Of a DNA stretch of 53,569 nucleotides, positions 38,491 to 46,607 are shown piece by piece. The stretch lies in the NCBI RefSeq assembly GCF_002154505.1, contig NZ_MUBM01000099.1, positions 496 to 54,064 on the forward strand, read 5' to 3'. The DNA comes from Streptomyces carpinensis. Lineage in GTDB: Bacteria; Actinomycetota; Actinomycetes; Streptomycetales; Streptomycetaceae. A model generated the notes under the pieces. It saw nothing but the letters and a program-made list of their open reading frames with translations. It was not told the DNA's origin and did not search any database. A program made the translations under genes and the position numbers. The stretch's first letter is position 1. Each line of letters begins with the position of its first letter.

Positions 38491-38592
38491 GCGGTGATGG
38501 TGTGCCCCTCTGCGTCGGCAGGTCAAGGGGAGCCGGCGGTGAGTTGCGAGGCGCGTTCCGGCCCCGCTCCGCCGAACGCGCCCGGATTCGGC

Positions 38593-39030
38593 TCAGTCGA
38601 AGTGGTGCACCATCCACTGGTCCGGCCGGTCCAGCGGGCGGAAGCCGAGCCTCTCGTAGACCCCGTGCGCGTCCTCGGTCGCGAGCAGGATGCGGCGCAG
38701 GCCGTAGGGGCGCAGATGCTCGCGGATGGCGCCCACGAACGCGGTGCCTACGCCGTTGCCGCGCACGGACGGGTGGACGTACACATCGGCGAGCCAGGCG
38801 AACAGCGCGCGGTCGGTGACCACGCGCGCGTACGCGACCTGCTCTCCCGACGCCGTGTCGTACACCCCGAAGTTGATCGAGGAAGCCATCGCACGCTCGT
38901 GCTTCTCGCGGGGCCGGTCGATGGCCCAGTACGCGTCGGCCGAGAGCCAGCCGTGCACGCGCTCGACGTCGACGCGGTCGGTGTCGGCGGAGAACTCGTA
39001 GCCCTCGGGGAGTGCGGGTGCATCGCTCAT
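38593..39030 (-). CDS. GNAT-family N-acetyltransferase
   Basis: The 145-residue acetyltransferase has the compact GNAT fold: VDVERVHGWLSADAYWA, a SINFGVYDTASGEQVAYARVVTDR strand pair, the acetyl-CoA loop LADVYVHPSVRGNGVGTAFVGAI, and ILLATEDAHGVYERLGFRPL. The family resembles small acetyltransferases that act on amines or amino acids. The ATG lies 10 bases after the stop of the MocR-type regulator with no clear ribosome-binding site, so translation is probably coupled and the two genes form an operon. Confidence 0.87.
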   Translation of the reverse strand: MSDAPALPEGYEFSADTDRVDVERVHGWLSADAYWAIDRPREKHERAMASSINFGVYDTASGEQVAYARVVTDRALFAWLADVYVHPSVRGNGVGTAFVGAIREHLRPYGLRRILLATEDAHGVYERLGFRPLDRPDQWMVHHFD

Positions 39031-39040
39031 GCCGTGATGA

Positions 39041-40501
39041 TCACAGGTCGCGGCGGGCCGGGTCGAGCCCCAGCACCTCGTCGCAGGCCTGCTTCAGACG
39101 CCGGACCCCCTCGGTGACCTCCCCGATGCCGGCGACCGCCGCGAAACTCAGGCGCAGGTGGGGGGCCGGCGGTTCGGCGCTGAAATAGGGGCGGCCGGGA
39201 GTGAGGGCGACGCCCGCGCGCAGACCCGCGGCGGTCAGGGCGGCCTCGTCCGTGCCGTCGGGCAGACGCAGCCACAGGTGGTACCCACCGGAGGGGACGT
39301 ACGGCAGCGCCAGTTCGGGCAGGTCCAGCGCGAGCGCGGCCGTCATGGCGTCGCGGCGGGCCTTCAACTCGGCCGAGAGCGCCCGCAGATGACGGGGCCA
39401 GGCGGGGGAGCCGACGAGTTCCAGGGCGGCCTCCTGCAGCGGCCGGGGGACGAAGAAGCTGTCCACGACCTGGATGGCGCGCAGGCGCTCCAGCACGGGT
39501 CCGCGCGCGGCGAGCGCGCTGACCCGGAAGCTGGGCGAGGTCGCCTTGGTCAGCGAGCCGACGTGCACGACGACTCCGTCCGGGTCCTCGGCGGCCAGCG
39601 GGCGGGGCAGCGGGCCGCAGTCCGCGTGGGCGAGGCGGCGTACGAAGTCGTCCTCGATCACGAACGCGCCGGCCTCGCGTGCGATGCGCAGCACCTCGGC
39701 GCGCCGGTGGGCGGCCAGCACGGCGCCCGTCGGGTTCTGGAACAGGGGCTGGCAGACGAACACCCGGGCGCCGCTGGCCCGGAAGGCGTCCGCCAGCAGC
39801 CGCGGCTTCACGCCGTCGGGGTCCACGGGCACCGGTACGGGGCGCAGGCCGGCCGCGCGGGCGAGGGCGAGCATGCCCGGGTAGGTGGGCGACTCCACGA
39901 GCACCGGCGCGCCGGGCGGGGCGAGCGCGCGCAGGGCGGTGGCCAGCGCCGACTGGCCGCCGGCGGCGATCAGCACCTCCGCGGCGGTGACGGGGCCGCC
40001 GATGCCGCGGGCGAACCACTCCCGCAACTCGGGCAGCCCCTCCATCGGCGGTCTCCCCCAGGCACCGGGCCGCCGCCCGGCGCGGGCCAGGGCGGCGGCC
40101 ATCGCCCGCTCGGGCTGGAGGGACGGATGCGGATAGCCGCCGTTGAACTCCAGCACGCCGGGCGGCGGGGCGGCCAGCGAGACCATGACCCCGGAGGCGT
40201 CCACGGTGCGCGGGACGAGGTCCGGGGTGCCGTCGGCGCTCAGCGCGACCTCCTGCCAGGAGGTGTCCCCGGCGGGCGTCGGCGCCTCGTGCGGCCGGGC
40301 ACGGAAGGCACCGGCGCCGGGCCGGGTGACCACCAGGCCCTCGGCGGCCAGTTGGGCGAGGGCCCGCGAGACGGTCACCGGGCTCACCCGGAAACGTTCG
40401 ACCAGGGCCCGACTCGAGGGGAGCTTTCCCCCTGGTGAGTAGCGGTTCAGCTCTCGCCGCAGCTGTTCCGCCAGTTCTCCCACACTGCTACGCTCTTGCA
40501 T
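39041..40501 (-). CDS. MocR-type (GntR/aminotransferase) transcriptional regulator
   Basis: The 486-residue regulator fuses a GntR winged helix (about 5-75, LAEQLRRELNRYSPGGKLPSSRALVERFRVSPVTVSRALAQL) to a PLP-dependent fold-type I domain (about 100-475). The latter has the PLP-type lysine in HVGSLTKATSPSFRVSALA and ADCGPLPRPLA. MocR proteins sense PLP, amino acids or amines. Its ATG overlaps the ATG of the divergent EamA exporter in a shared CATG, so it very likely controls that exporter and itself. It is followed by an acetyltransferase gene. The ATG at 40501 is chosen; upstream sequence belongs to the divergent gene. Confidence 0.92.
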   Translation of the reverse strand: MQERSSVGELAEQLRRELNRYSPGGKLPSSRALVERFRVSPVTVSRALAQLAAEGLVVTRPGAGAFRARPHEAPTPAGDTSWQEVALSADGTPDLVPRTVDASGVMVSLAAPPPGVLEFNGGYPHPSLQPERAMAAALARAGRRPGAWGRPPMEGLPELREWFARGIGGPVTAAEVLIAAGGQSALATALRALAPPGAPVLVESPTYPGMLALARAAGLRPVPVPVDPDGVKPRLLADAFRASGARVFVCQPLFQNPTGAVLAAHRRAEVLRIAREAGAFVIEDDFVRRLAHADCGPLPRPLAAEDPDGVVVHVGSLTKATSPSFRVSALAARGPVLERLRAIQVVDSFFVPRPLQEAALELVGSPAWPRHLRALSAELKARRDAMTAALALDLPELALPYVPSGGYHLWLRLPDGTDEAALTAAGLRAGVALTPGRPYFSAEPPAPHLRLSFAAVAGIGEVTEGVRRLKQACDEVLGLDPARRDL

Positions 40502-40523
40502 GAGAACAAAGAGTAGCGCTACT
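40489..40523. promoter_or_regulatory. shared divergent leaderless promoters and palindrome of the MocR/EamA pair
   Basis: The two start codons overlap in CATG (40499-40502). On the plus strand, TACGCT (40489-40494) lies five bases before the ATG. On the minus strand, TACTCT (40510-40515) lies eight bases before the other ATG. Both mRNAs would be essentially leaderless. The perfect palindrome AGTAGCGCTACT (40512-40523) overlaps the minus-strand -10 and is a candidate operator. Confidence 0.6.
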
Positions 40524-41504
40524 GAGCGAAGCCGGATAGCGGTCCACGGCCGGCCGCCGAAGGCCGCGCCCTCGGCGGCCTCCACGTCGCCCGCCGCGTC
40601 ACCGTCGGCCGGCGAGGGCGGCCCGGCCGCGCCGCCCTCGCCGGCCGGGACCCGGTCCGGTCTCCTTCAGGCCGCCCTCGGTGTCGTCGCCTTCTCCCTC
40701 ACCTTCCCGGCCACCGCCTGGGGTCTGGAGGGCTTCGGGTCCTGGTCGCTGGTGGCCGTGCGCTGCGTGCTCGCCGCCGTCGTCGCGGGCGGCGCGCTGC
40801 TGGCGGTGAGGGCTCCCCTGCCCGCGCGCCGTCACTGGCCCGGGCTCGCTGTGGTGGCCGCGGGTGTGGTCCTCGGCTTCCCGCTGCTCACCACGCTGGC
40901 CCTGGAGACCTCGACCACCGCGCACGCCGCGGTCGTCGTCGGCCTGCTCCCGCTCACCACGGCGCTGCTGTCCGCCCTGCGGGTCGGGGCCCGGCCGTCG
41001 CGGACCTTCTGGGCGGCGGCGCTGGCGGGGGCGGCGGCCGTGGTCGCCTTCACCGTGCAGCAGAGCGGCGGCGCCCTGACCACCGCCGACGGGTACCTCT
41101 TCGGCGCCCTGCTGGTGTGCGCCGCCGGCTACACCGAGGGCGGCCGGCTGGCCCGGGTCATGCCCGGCTGGCAGGTGATCGGCTGGGCTCTGGTGCTGTG
41201 CCTGCCCCTGACCGTGCCCGGTGCCGCGCTCGCGCTGGCCCACGAGCCCGTGCACCTGGGTGCGCACGCCGTGGCCGGTCTGCTGTGGGTCGCGGCCGGA
41301 TCGCAGTTCCTCGGGATGGTCGTCTGGTACCGGGGCATGGCCGCCGTGGGCATCCCCAAGGCCAGCCAGTTGCAGTTGGCCCAACCCCTGCTCACACTGG
41401 TGTGGTCGGTGCTGCTGCTCGGCGAGCATCTGACGCCGGCCGCCCCGCTGACGGCCGCCGCCGTGCTCGTCTGCATCGCCGTCACCCAGCGGGCGCGCGG
41501 CTGA
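40500..41504 (+). CDS. EamA/DMT-superfamily transporter
   Basis: The 334-residue membrane protein has ten helices after a long polar Ala/Ser/Pro-rich N-terminus (about 1-52). It has the two EamA repeats (helices 1-5 about 55-200; helices 6-10 about 205-332), with conserved features such as VAVRCVLAAVVAGGALL, TTLALETSTTAHAAVVVGLLPLTTALL and PKASQLQLAQPLLTLVWSVLLLGE. Such proteins export amino acids or related metabolites. Its start overlaps that of the MocR regulator, which probably controls it in response to an amine or PLP-linked ligand. A start at a later Met is possible, since the N-terminus is not conserved. Confidence 0.88.
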   Translation: MRTKSSATERSRIAVHGRPPKAAPSAASTSPAASPSAGEGGPAAPPSPAGTRSGLLQAALGVVAFSLTFPATAWGLEGFGSWSLVAVRCVLAAVVAGGALLAVRAPLPARRHWPGLAVVAAGVVLGFPLLTTLALETSTTAHAAVVVGLLPLTTALLSALRVGARPSRTFWAAALAGAAAVVAFTVQQSGGALTTADGYLFGALLVCAAGYTEGGRLARVMPGWQVIGWALVLCLPLTVPGAALALAHEPVHLGAHAVAGLLWVAAGSQFLGMVVWYRGMAAVGIPKASQLQLAQPLLTLVWSVLLLGEHLTPAAPLTAAAVLVCIAVTQRARG

Positions 41505-41626
41505 CCGACGCCACCGGTTCCGACCGCACACCGGCCCCGGCCGCTTCACCGGTTCCGGCCGCGCTCCGCGCCGTAGACTCGAAAGCCGAGGACGCTGCTC
41601 CCGCACATGGTGAGGAGGCCCTGCAG

Positions 41627-41827
41627 ATGCGAGCAACCGTGGGCGACAAGCTCGTCCAGCACGGCCGAGTGGTCGGTCAGCACGACCAGGTCAGCGAAGT
41701 CGTCGAAGTCATGGGCTCGGAGGGCAACCCGCCCTACCGCGTCCGCTTCCCGGACGGGCACGAGGCCGTGATGTCACCGGGCCCCGACTGCCAGGTCCGG
41801 CACAAGGAGAAGGAACGGAAGTCGTAG
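41627..41827 (+). CDS. DUF1918-family small protein
   Basis: The 66-residue basic protein matches DUF1918: MRATVGDKLVQHGRVVGQHDQVSEVVEVMG, then NPPYRVRFPDGHEAVMSPGPDCQV. The fold resembles a small SH3-like barrel. Family members are widespread in actinomycetes and have no proven role. TGAGGAGG lies nine bases upstream of the ATG. The gene ends four bases before the stop of the convergent hydrolase. Confidence 0.88.
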   Translation: MRATVGDKLVQHGRVVGQHDQVSEVVEVMGSEGNPPYRVRFPDGHEAVMSPGPDCQVRHKEKERKS

Positions 41828-41831
41828 CAGC

Positions 41832-43091
41832 TCAGCGCGGAGGGCTCGCCGGCTGCCGGTAGTGGTCGGCGACCACCCGTGCCATCGCCCCGGACGGGTC
41901 CGCGGCGACGTCCTTCGCCGCGAAGAACACGTGACCGCGCACCTCCGGGTACTTCTCGGCCAGGGCGAGATGGCGGGACAGCTCGTCAGGGTCCCGCCAG
42001 GCCTTGCCCTGTGCCGCGTCGCCCGCCTTGTACAGCGCCTCCCCCACGTACAGCCTGGTCCTACTGCCCCGCGCCACCCGAGCCCACCACGGCACCAGCG
42101 TGGCGTAGTCGGCGGCGGCCGTGCCGATCGCCCAGTACAGCTGCGGGACGATGTAGTCGATCCAGCCCTTCCTGACCCATGTGCGCGTGTCCGCGTACAG
42201 GTCGTCGTACGTCTCGACGCCCGCGCGCGTGTCCGAGCCGCGCGGGTCGGACGAGGCGTTGCGCCACACCCCGAAGGGGCTGATCCCGAACTCTGTGCCG
42301 GGCCGCAGCCGCCGGATGCCCTCCGCCGTCTCGCGGACGAGGCGGTCGATGTTGTCGCGCCGCCACGCGGCCCGGCTCGCGAAAGCCCCGCCGTGGCGGT
42401 CGTAGGCCGCGGCGTCGTCGAAGGACTGGCCGGCCACCGGGTAGGGGTAGAAGTAGTCGTCGAAGTGGACGCCGTCCACGGGATACCTCCGCACGGCGTC
42501 GAGCATCGCCTTCCGTACGAAGGCCCGGACCTCGGGCAGCCCCGGGTTGTAGTAGAGCTTGCCGCCGTACCGCACGACCCAGTCGGGGTGCCTGCGGGCC
42601 GGATGGGAGGCCACGAGCCGGGACGGATCGTCGTGCAGGGCGACCCGGTAGGGGTTGAACCAGGCGTGCAGCTTCAGGCCGCGCGCGTGCGCCTCCCCGA
42701 CGGCCGTGCCGAGCGGGTCCCAGCCGGGGTTCCTGCCCTGGGTGCCGGTCAGCCACTGCGACCACGGTTCGTACGGCGAGGGCCACAGCGCGTCGGCGGT
42801 GGGACGCACCTGAAGGAACACCGTGTTGAGCCGCCGGCGCACCGCCGCGTCGAGCAGGGCGGTCAGCTCCGCGCGCTGCCGGGCCGCACCGAGCCCGGTG
42901 CGCGAGGGCCAGTCGCGGTTGTCCACGGTCGCCAGCCACATGCCCCGCATCTCGGCGGCGGCCCTGCGCGAGCGGCCGGTCCGCAGGGCGCCCGGCGGCT
43001 GGGGCGCGGCCGGTGCCGCGGCGGCCGCCTGCGTGATGGTCAGGGTCGACAGGGCGGCAACGGTGAACGCCCGTCGTGTCACTCGGCCCAT
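41832..43091 (-). CDS. secreted glycoside-hydrolase-like protein (GHL10 / DUF187)
   Basis: The 419-residue exported protein has a Tat signal (RVTRRAFTVAALSTLTITQAAAAAPA) and a GHL10 TIM-barrel domain (about 50-390). Conserved segments include EMRGMWLATVDNRDWPS, RRLNTVFLQVRPTADALWPS, GLKLHAWFNPYRV, YNPGLPEVRAFV, DGVHFDDYFYPYP and WIDYIVPQLYWAIG. The family includes wall- or glycan-active enzymes; the substrate is not established. The ATG at 43091 is chosen because it starts the Tat signal and GGGGAA lies seven bases upstream; the frame continues to 43220 without supporting features. Confidence 0.86.
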   Translation of the reverse strand: MGRVTRRAFTVAALSTLTITQAAAAAPAAPQPPGALRTGRSRRAAAEMRGMWLATVDNRDWPSRTGLGAARQRAELTALLDAAVRRRLNTVFLQVRPTADALWPSPYEPWSQWLTGTQGRNPGWDPLGTAVGEAHARGLKLHAWFNPYRVALHDDPSRLVASHPARRHPDWVVRYGGKLYYNPGLPEVRAFVRKAMLDAVRRYPVDGVHFDDYFYPYPVAGQSFDDAAAYDRHGGAFASRAAWRRDNIDRLVRETAEGIRRLRPGTEFGISPFGVWRNASSDPRGSDTRAGVETYDDLYADTRTWVRKGWIDYIVPQLYWAIGTAAADYATLVPWWARVARGSRTRLYVGEALYKAGDAAQGKAWRDPDELSRHLALAEKYPEVRGHVFFAAKDVAADPSGAMARVVADHYRQPASPPR

Positions 43092-43318
43092 CCGGGTTCC
43101 CCGTACGCCGTGGATCCGCGCCGTCACGGATCGTGTACCGGCCCAGCATGCACGACCCGGCCGGTCGATCATCGCTGCGACAGGGGTAACGTGCACGATC
43201 GGAGCAGGCGCCGCACACATGGTCCGCCTGACCCACGCCGTAGATCAGCGCCGGCGAGCGCGCCGTACCGGCTCAAGCGCTCCGGAGGCAAGCCGCGAAC
43301 AAAACGGAAAGGGACGAT

Positions 43319-44179
43319 GTGACCGACATCGAACGCGTCGGAGTGGTGGGCTGCGGCCAGATGGGCGCGGGGATCGCCGAGGTGTGCGCCCGGGCCGGCC
43401 TGGACGTGAAGGTCGCCGAGACCACCGGCGAGGCCCTGGAGATCGGCCGTACCCGGTTGTTCAACTCCCTGGCCAAGGCGGCCGAGCGCGGCAAGATGTC
43501 CGAGGAGGAGCGGGACGCGACGCAGGCGCGGCTGAGCTTCACCACGGACCTCGGCGAGTTCGCGGACCGCGACCTGGTCATCGAGGCCGTGGTGGAGAAC
43601 GAGCAGGTCAAGACCGAGATCTTCCAGGTCCTGGACCAGGTGGTGACCCGGCCGGACGCGATCCTGGCCTCCAACACCTCCTCCATCCCGCTGGTGAAGC
43701 TGGCGGTCGCCACCGCACGGCCGGACCAGGTCATCGGCATCCACTTCTTCAACCCCGCCCCGGTGCAGAAGCTGGTCGAGCTGATCCCCGCGCTCACCAC
43801 CTCCGAGGGCACGCTGAGCCGGGCGCAGCTGTTCACCGAGAAGGTGCTCGGCAAGCACGCGATCCGCGCCCAGGACCGCTCCGGCTTCGTGGTCAACGCC
43901 CTGCTGATCCCCTACCTGCTCTCCGCGATCCGGATGTTCGAGTCGGGCATCGCCAGCCGCGAGGACATCGACAACGGCATGGAGCTCGGCTGCGCCCACC
44001 CGATGGGCCCGCTGAAGCTGTCGGACCTGATCGGTCTGGACACGGTCGCCTCGGTGGCGCAGAGCATGTACGACGAGTACAAGGAACCGCTGTACGCCGC
44101 TCCCCCGCTGCTGCAGCGCATGGTCGACGCCGGCCGGCTCGGCCGCAAGAGCGGCTCCGGCTTCTACACCTACGGCTGA
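43319..44179 (+). CDS. 3-hydroxybutyryl-CoA dehydrogenase
   Basis: An NAD(P)-dependent dehydrogenase interconverting acetoacetyl-CoA and 3-hydroxybutyryl-CoA, used in acyl-CoA and polyhydroxybutyrate-type metabolism. The 286-residue protein has the N-terminal Rossmann motif VGVVGCGQMGAGIAEVCARAG and catalytic His/Glu regions (IGIHFFNPAPVQKLVELI). The C-terminal domain has PMGPLKLSDLIGLD and ends with KSGSGFYTY. The start is a GTG with AAAGGGA just upstream. It is alone between a divergent hydrolase and a convergent NUDIX gene. The symbols hbd, fadB2 or paaH are all in use for relatives, so none is assigned. Confidence 0.95.
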   Translation: MTDIERVGVVGCGQMGAGIAEVCARAGLDVKVAETTGEALEIGRTRLFNSLAKAAERGKMSEEERDATQARLSFTTDLGEFADRDLVIEAVVENEQVKTEIFQVLDQVVTRPDAILASNTSSIPLVKLAVATARPDQVIGIHFFNPAPVQKLVELIPALTTSEGTLSRAQLFTEKVLGKHAIRAQDRSGFVVNALLIPYLLSAIRMFESGIASREDIDNGMELGCAHPMGPLKLSDLIGLDTVASVAQSMYDEYKEPLYAAPPLLQRMVDAGRLGRKSGSGFYTYG

Positions 44180-44205
44180 CCGGCACCGCGTCGGTCTCCG
44201 GCCGC

Positions 44206-44248
44206 GACCCGGGCCCGGCACCACGTACTGCGGTGCCGGGCCCGGGTC
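44206..44248. terminator. perfect bidirectional terminator after the dehydrogenase
   Basis: A perfect 17-bp inverted repeat (44206-44222 with 44232-44248; arm core ACCCGGGCCCGGCACC) has a nine-base loop. It lies in the gap between convergent stop codons and should serve both the dehydrogenase and the NUDIX gene. Confidence 0.88.
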
Positions 44249-44263
44249 GTTGTCGGTGCGGCG

Positions 44264-44794
44264 CTACTGGAGCCTGAGGTGGTGCAGGAGGAGTAACGCG
44301 GCGGCCATGTTGGCGGCCGGGACCTCGCCGCGGGCGACCATGTCGGGGACGAGCTTGAGCGGGACCCACTCGCGGCGGTCCGACTCGAAGTCGTCCACGG
44401 GGTGTCCGACGTACTCGCCCTCGTCCGACCAGTAGATGTGGTGCCGGGCGTCGGTGAGGCCGTTGGACGGCTCCACGCTCATGAGGTGGTGCAGGGGACC
44501 CGGCCGCCAGCCGGTCTCCTCCTCCAGTTCCCTGGCCGCGGCGCGGGCGACGTCCTCGCCGTCCTCGATGACGCCGGCGGCCAGTTCCCAGCCCCAGCTG
44601 TCGGTGATGAAGCGGTGGCGCCACAGCAGGAGGACCTCGTTGGCCTCGTTGACCACCGTGGCCACGGCGACGGGCCGCAGCCGTATCAGGAAGTGGTCGA
44701 GGTGCCGGCCGTCCGGCAGCTCGACATCCGCGAGGTTGACGGTGAACCAGCGGTTTGCGTACACAGTTTGTTCGTGCTGTTTCGTCCACTGCAC
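44264..44794 (-). CDS. NUDIX hydrolase
   Basis: The 176-residue hydrolase has a full Nudix box GVIEDGEDVARAAARELEEETGW (about 80-102), including the metal-binding REXXEE. It has further family-typical segments LLWRHRFITDSWGWELAAG and SNGLTDARHHIYWSDEGE, as in ADP-ribose pyrophosphatase-like enzymes. The likely substrate is a nucleotide-sugar-type diphosphate. A GTG at 44794 (VQWTKQHEQTVYANRWFTV) is chosen as the start because conserved sequence begins there; the frame extends to 44881. It lies 93 bases downstream of the HTH-TPR regulator stop. Confidence 0.88.
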   Translation of the reverse strand: MQWTKQHEQTVYANRWFTVNLADVELPDGRHLDHFLIRLRPVAVATVVNEANEVLLLWRHRFITDSWGWELAAGVIEDGEDVARAAARELEEETGWRPGPLHHLMSVEPSNGLTDARHHIYWSDEGEYVGHPVDDFESDRREWVPLKLVPDMVARGEVPAANMAAALLLLHHLRLQ

Positions 44795-44887
44795 GGTTCT
44801 GCCACCTTCCGTCGGGTCAGTGGCAATATCGCAGCCGGAGCGGCCGGGCAGCAGGCGCATGGTGCGCCACTTACGGCGCACGGACCG

Positions 44888-46228
44888 TCACAGGGGCACG
44901 CGCAGTGCCCCGTCGATGAGTTCGGCCGCCTCGGCGGTGCCGGCACAGCCGCTGCGCACCAGGTGCTCGCGCACCGCCCGCAGTCTGTCCCGCAGCCGCT
45001 GCGACTCCATCCCGCGGGCCTGCTCGGCCATCTGCACGGCGGTGACCACCGCCTTCTCGGCGTTGCCCCGGCGCAGCTCGATGGTGCTGAGCATGGCCAG
45101 CCGGTGCACCCGGCCGCGGTCGTGCGCGGGGTTGTCCACGGCGGCCGTGGCGTGCTCCTCGGCGGCGGCCAGCTCACCGAGGCTGAGCAGCGCCTCCGCC
45201 ACCTGGACGTTGACCAGGCCCGGCTGGACATAGCCGGTCTCGTCGGGCTCGTATCCGCGCCGGATGCGTTCGGCGGCGGCCTCGGCACGACGGATGCAGG
45301 ACAGCGCGCCCGTGCCGTCGCCGAGGTGGGCGTACGCCTTGGCCTGCATCGCGTACAGGTCGGAGGCGAGCGCGGGTGTGATGTGCTTGCCGGCGGCGCG
45401 CAGTGCCGCCTCGGCGAAGGCGACGGCCTGGCGGTACTCCCTCATGAACAGCGACTGGTTGACGAGCAGCGCTATGACGTAGGCCCCGAGTCCGCGGTCC
45501 CCGCTGGCCTTGGCGAGCCTGAGCGCCTGGTGGAAGTAGCGCTGGGCGAGGCCGTGCGCGTCCGAGTCGTAGGCGCAGATGCCCGCGATCGCCACCAACC
45601 CGCCGGTCGCCCGGTGCAGTTGTCGGCCGGTTGCATCGGTGTAGCTGCCGCGCAGCAGCGGCGCCGCCTGAGTGTTGAGAAAACCCACGATGCGACTGCG
45701 CGTCGCGACGCCGCCGGTCTTGCGGTACATCTGCTCGTAGTGCGTGCGGGCCGCGCGCAGCATCTCGATGTCGGCCGGGGTGACCCGGTGCCGGCCGCCC
45801 CGGGAGACGTCCACATCCTCCGGCGGGTTCTCCCACTCCCACACCGGCATCACCGCGGGCGTCCCCGTCACGGCGGGCGCGCCCAGCACGTGCGGGCGCT
45901 GCTGCTCGTCGGAGCGCCACAGGGCGGTGGCCCGTTCGACGAAGCCGGACAGCGAGGTGCCGTGCGGCGCGGACGGCTCGCCGGGCACGCCCAGACCGAT
46001 GTCGTCGAGCGTGACGGGCCGGCGCAGCCGGGCGGCCAGCACCTCGCAGATCAGGTCGGGCACCTGGCCGCGTGGCCGCTGGCCCTTCAACCACCGGGCC
46101 ACCGCCGTGTGTTCGTACCGGAGTGCGAGACCGCGCGCCCGTCCCGCCTGGTTGACGTGCGCGGCCAGGCCCGCGTGGGAGATGCCCGCCTCGTCCAGGA
46201 TCGCGTCGAGCAGAGTGTTGGGCTGCAT
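44888..46228 (-). CDS. HTH-TPR transcriptional regulator (NsdA-like family)
   Basis: The 446-residue protein has an XRE-like N-terminus (about 1-80, LLDAILDEAGISHAGLAAHVNQAGRARG and TAVARWLKGQRPRG). A linker with WEWENPPEDVDVSRGGRHRVTPADIEMLRAARTHYEQMYRKTGG leads to at least six tetratricopeptide-like helical repeats (about 185-430). Streptomyces encodes many such proteins; some (such as NsdA) repress development and antibiotic synthesis. Its exact target is unknown. The ATG at 46228 has CAGGAC just upstream. A 29-base inverted repeat lies 67 bases before the start and may be an operator. Confidence 0.82.
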   Translation of the reverse strand: MQPNTLLDAILDEAGISHAGLAAHVNQAGRARGLALRYEHTAVARWLKGQRPRGQVPDLICEVLAARLRRPVTLDDIGLGVPGEPSAPHGTSLSGFVERATALWRSDEQQRPHVLGAPAVTGTPAVMPVWEWENPPEDVDVSRGGRHRVTPADIEMLRAARTHYEQMYRKTGGVATRSRIVGFLNTQAAPLLRGSYTDATGRQLHRATGGLVAIAGICAYDSDAHGLAQRYFHQALRLAKASGDRGLGAYVIALLVNQSLFMREYRQAVAFAEAALRAAGKHITPALASDLYAMQAKAYAHLGDGTGALSCIRRAEAAAERIRRGYEPDETGYVQPGLVNVQVAEALLSLGELAAAEEHATAAVDNPAHDRGRVHRLAMLSTIELRRGNAEKAVVTAVQMAEQARGMESQRLRDRLRAVREHLVRSGCAGTAEAAELIDGALRVPL

Positions 46229-46573
46229 GTCCTGCCCCCCGGTGGCTCGGTGCCGACAGCGTAGTGCCTTCGGGTTCACACGGGGTGCGAACGGAGTGCG
46301 CGCATTCGTACCGTGCGCGCACTGTTGCGCAGCGTGGGCGGCCGGTTGACTGAGATGCCTCGTCAAGAGGCCGGCCGGGCCGCCGGCTCCCCCTCGTACA
46401 GTGCGGCGGCCCGCATCCGCACCGTCCGCTCCGCCGCCTGCCCGACACTCCGTGGTGGAGCGGACGGCTGCGCCGGGCTCCGCCGGTTCGCCCGGCGACT
46501 ACGGGCTCGGCGCCTTCGGTTCTCGGTCGGCTGCCGGCCGGCCGAGGGCTGGGCGCGGTCCGCGGCGGAGCCG
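46229..46573. other. intergenic region upstream of the HTH-TPR regulator
   Basis: These 345 bases separate the regulator start from the stop of the SpoIIE-type gene. TACGCT (46258-46263, minus strand) is a plausible -10 for the regulator. The region also holds the 46295-46323 palindrome and most of the repeat at 46527-46607. No ORF here has convincing codon bias. Confidence 0.45.
46295..46323. promoter_or_regulatory. inverted repeat upstream of the HTH-TPR regulator
   Basis: AGTGCGCGCA (46295-46304) and TGCGCGCACT (46314-46323) form a perfect 10-bp inverted repeat with a nine-base spacer. It lies 30-65 bases upstream of the likely -10. It could be an activator or repressor site; no known consensus is recognised. 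Confidence 0.45.
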
Positions 46574-46607
46574 CTATCGGCAGAGCCCCGCGCCCCTTTC
46601 CGTACTC
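46527..46607. repeat. Streptomyces-type dispersed repeat at the end of the SpoIIE-like gene
   Basis: On the minus strand this reads GGGGCGCGGGGCTCTGCCGA followed by a GCGGCTCCGCCGCGG core and GCGCCCAGCC, a pattern I recall from many Streptomyces gene ends. The last codons of the phosphatase (GAGLCR and stop) are encoded inside it, so the C-terminal tail of that protein was probably created when the repeat arrived. Confidence 0.5.
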
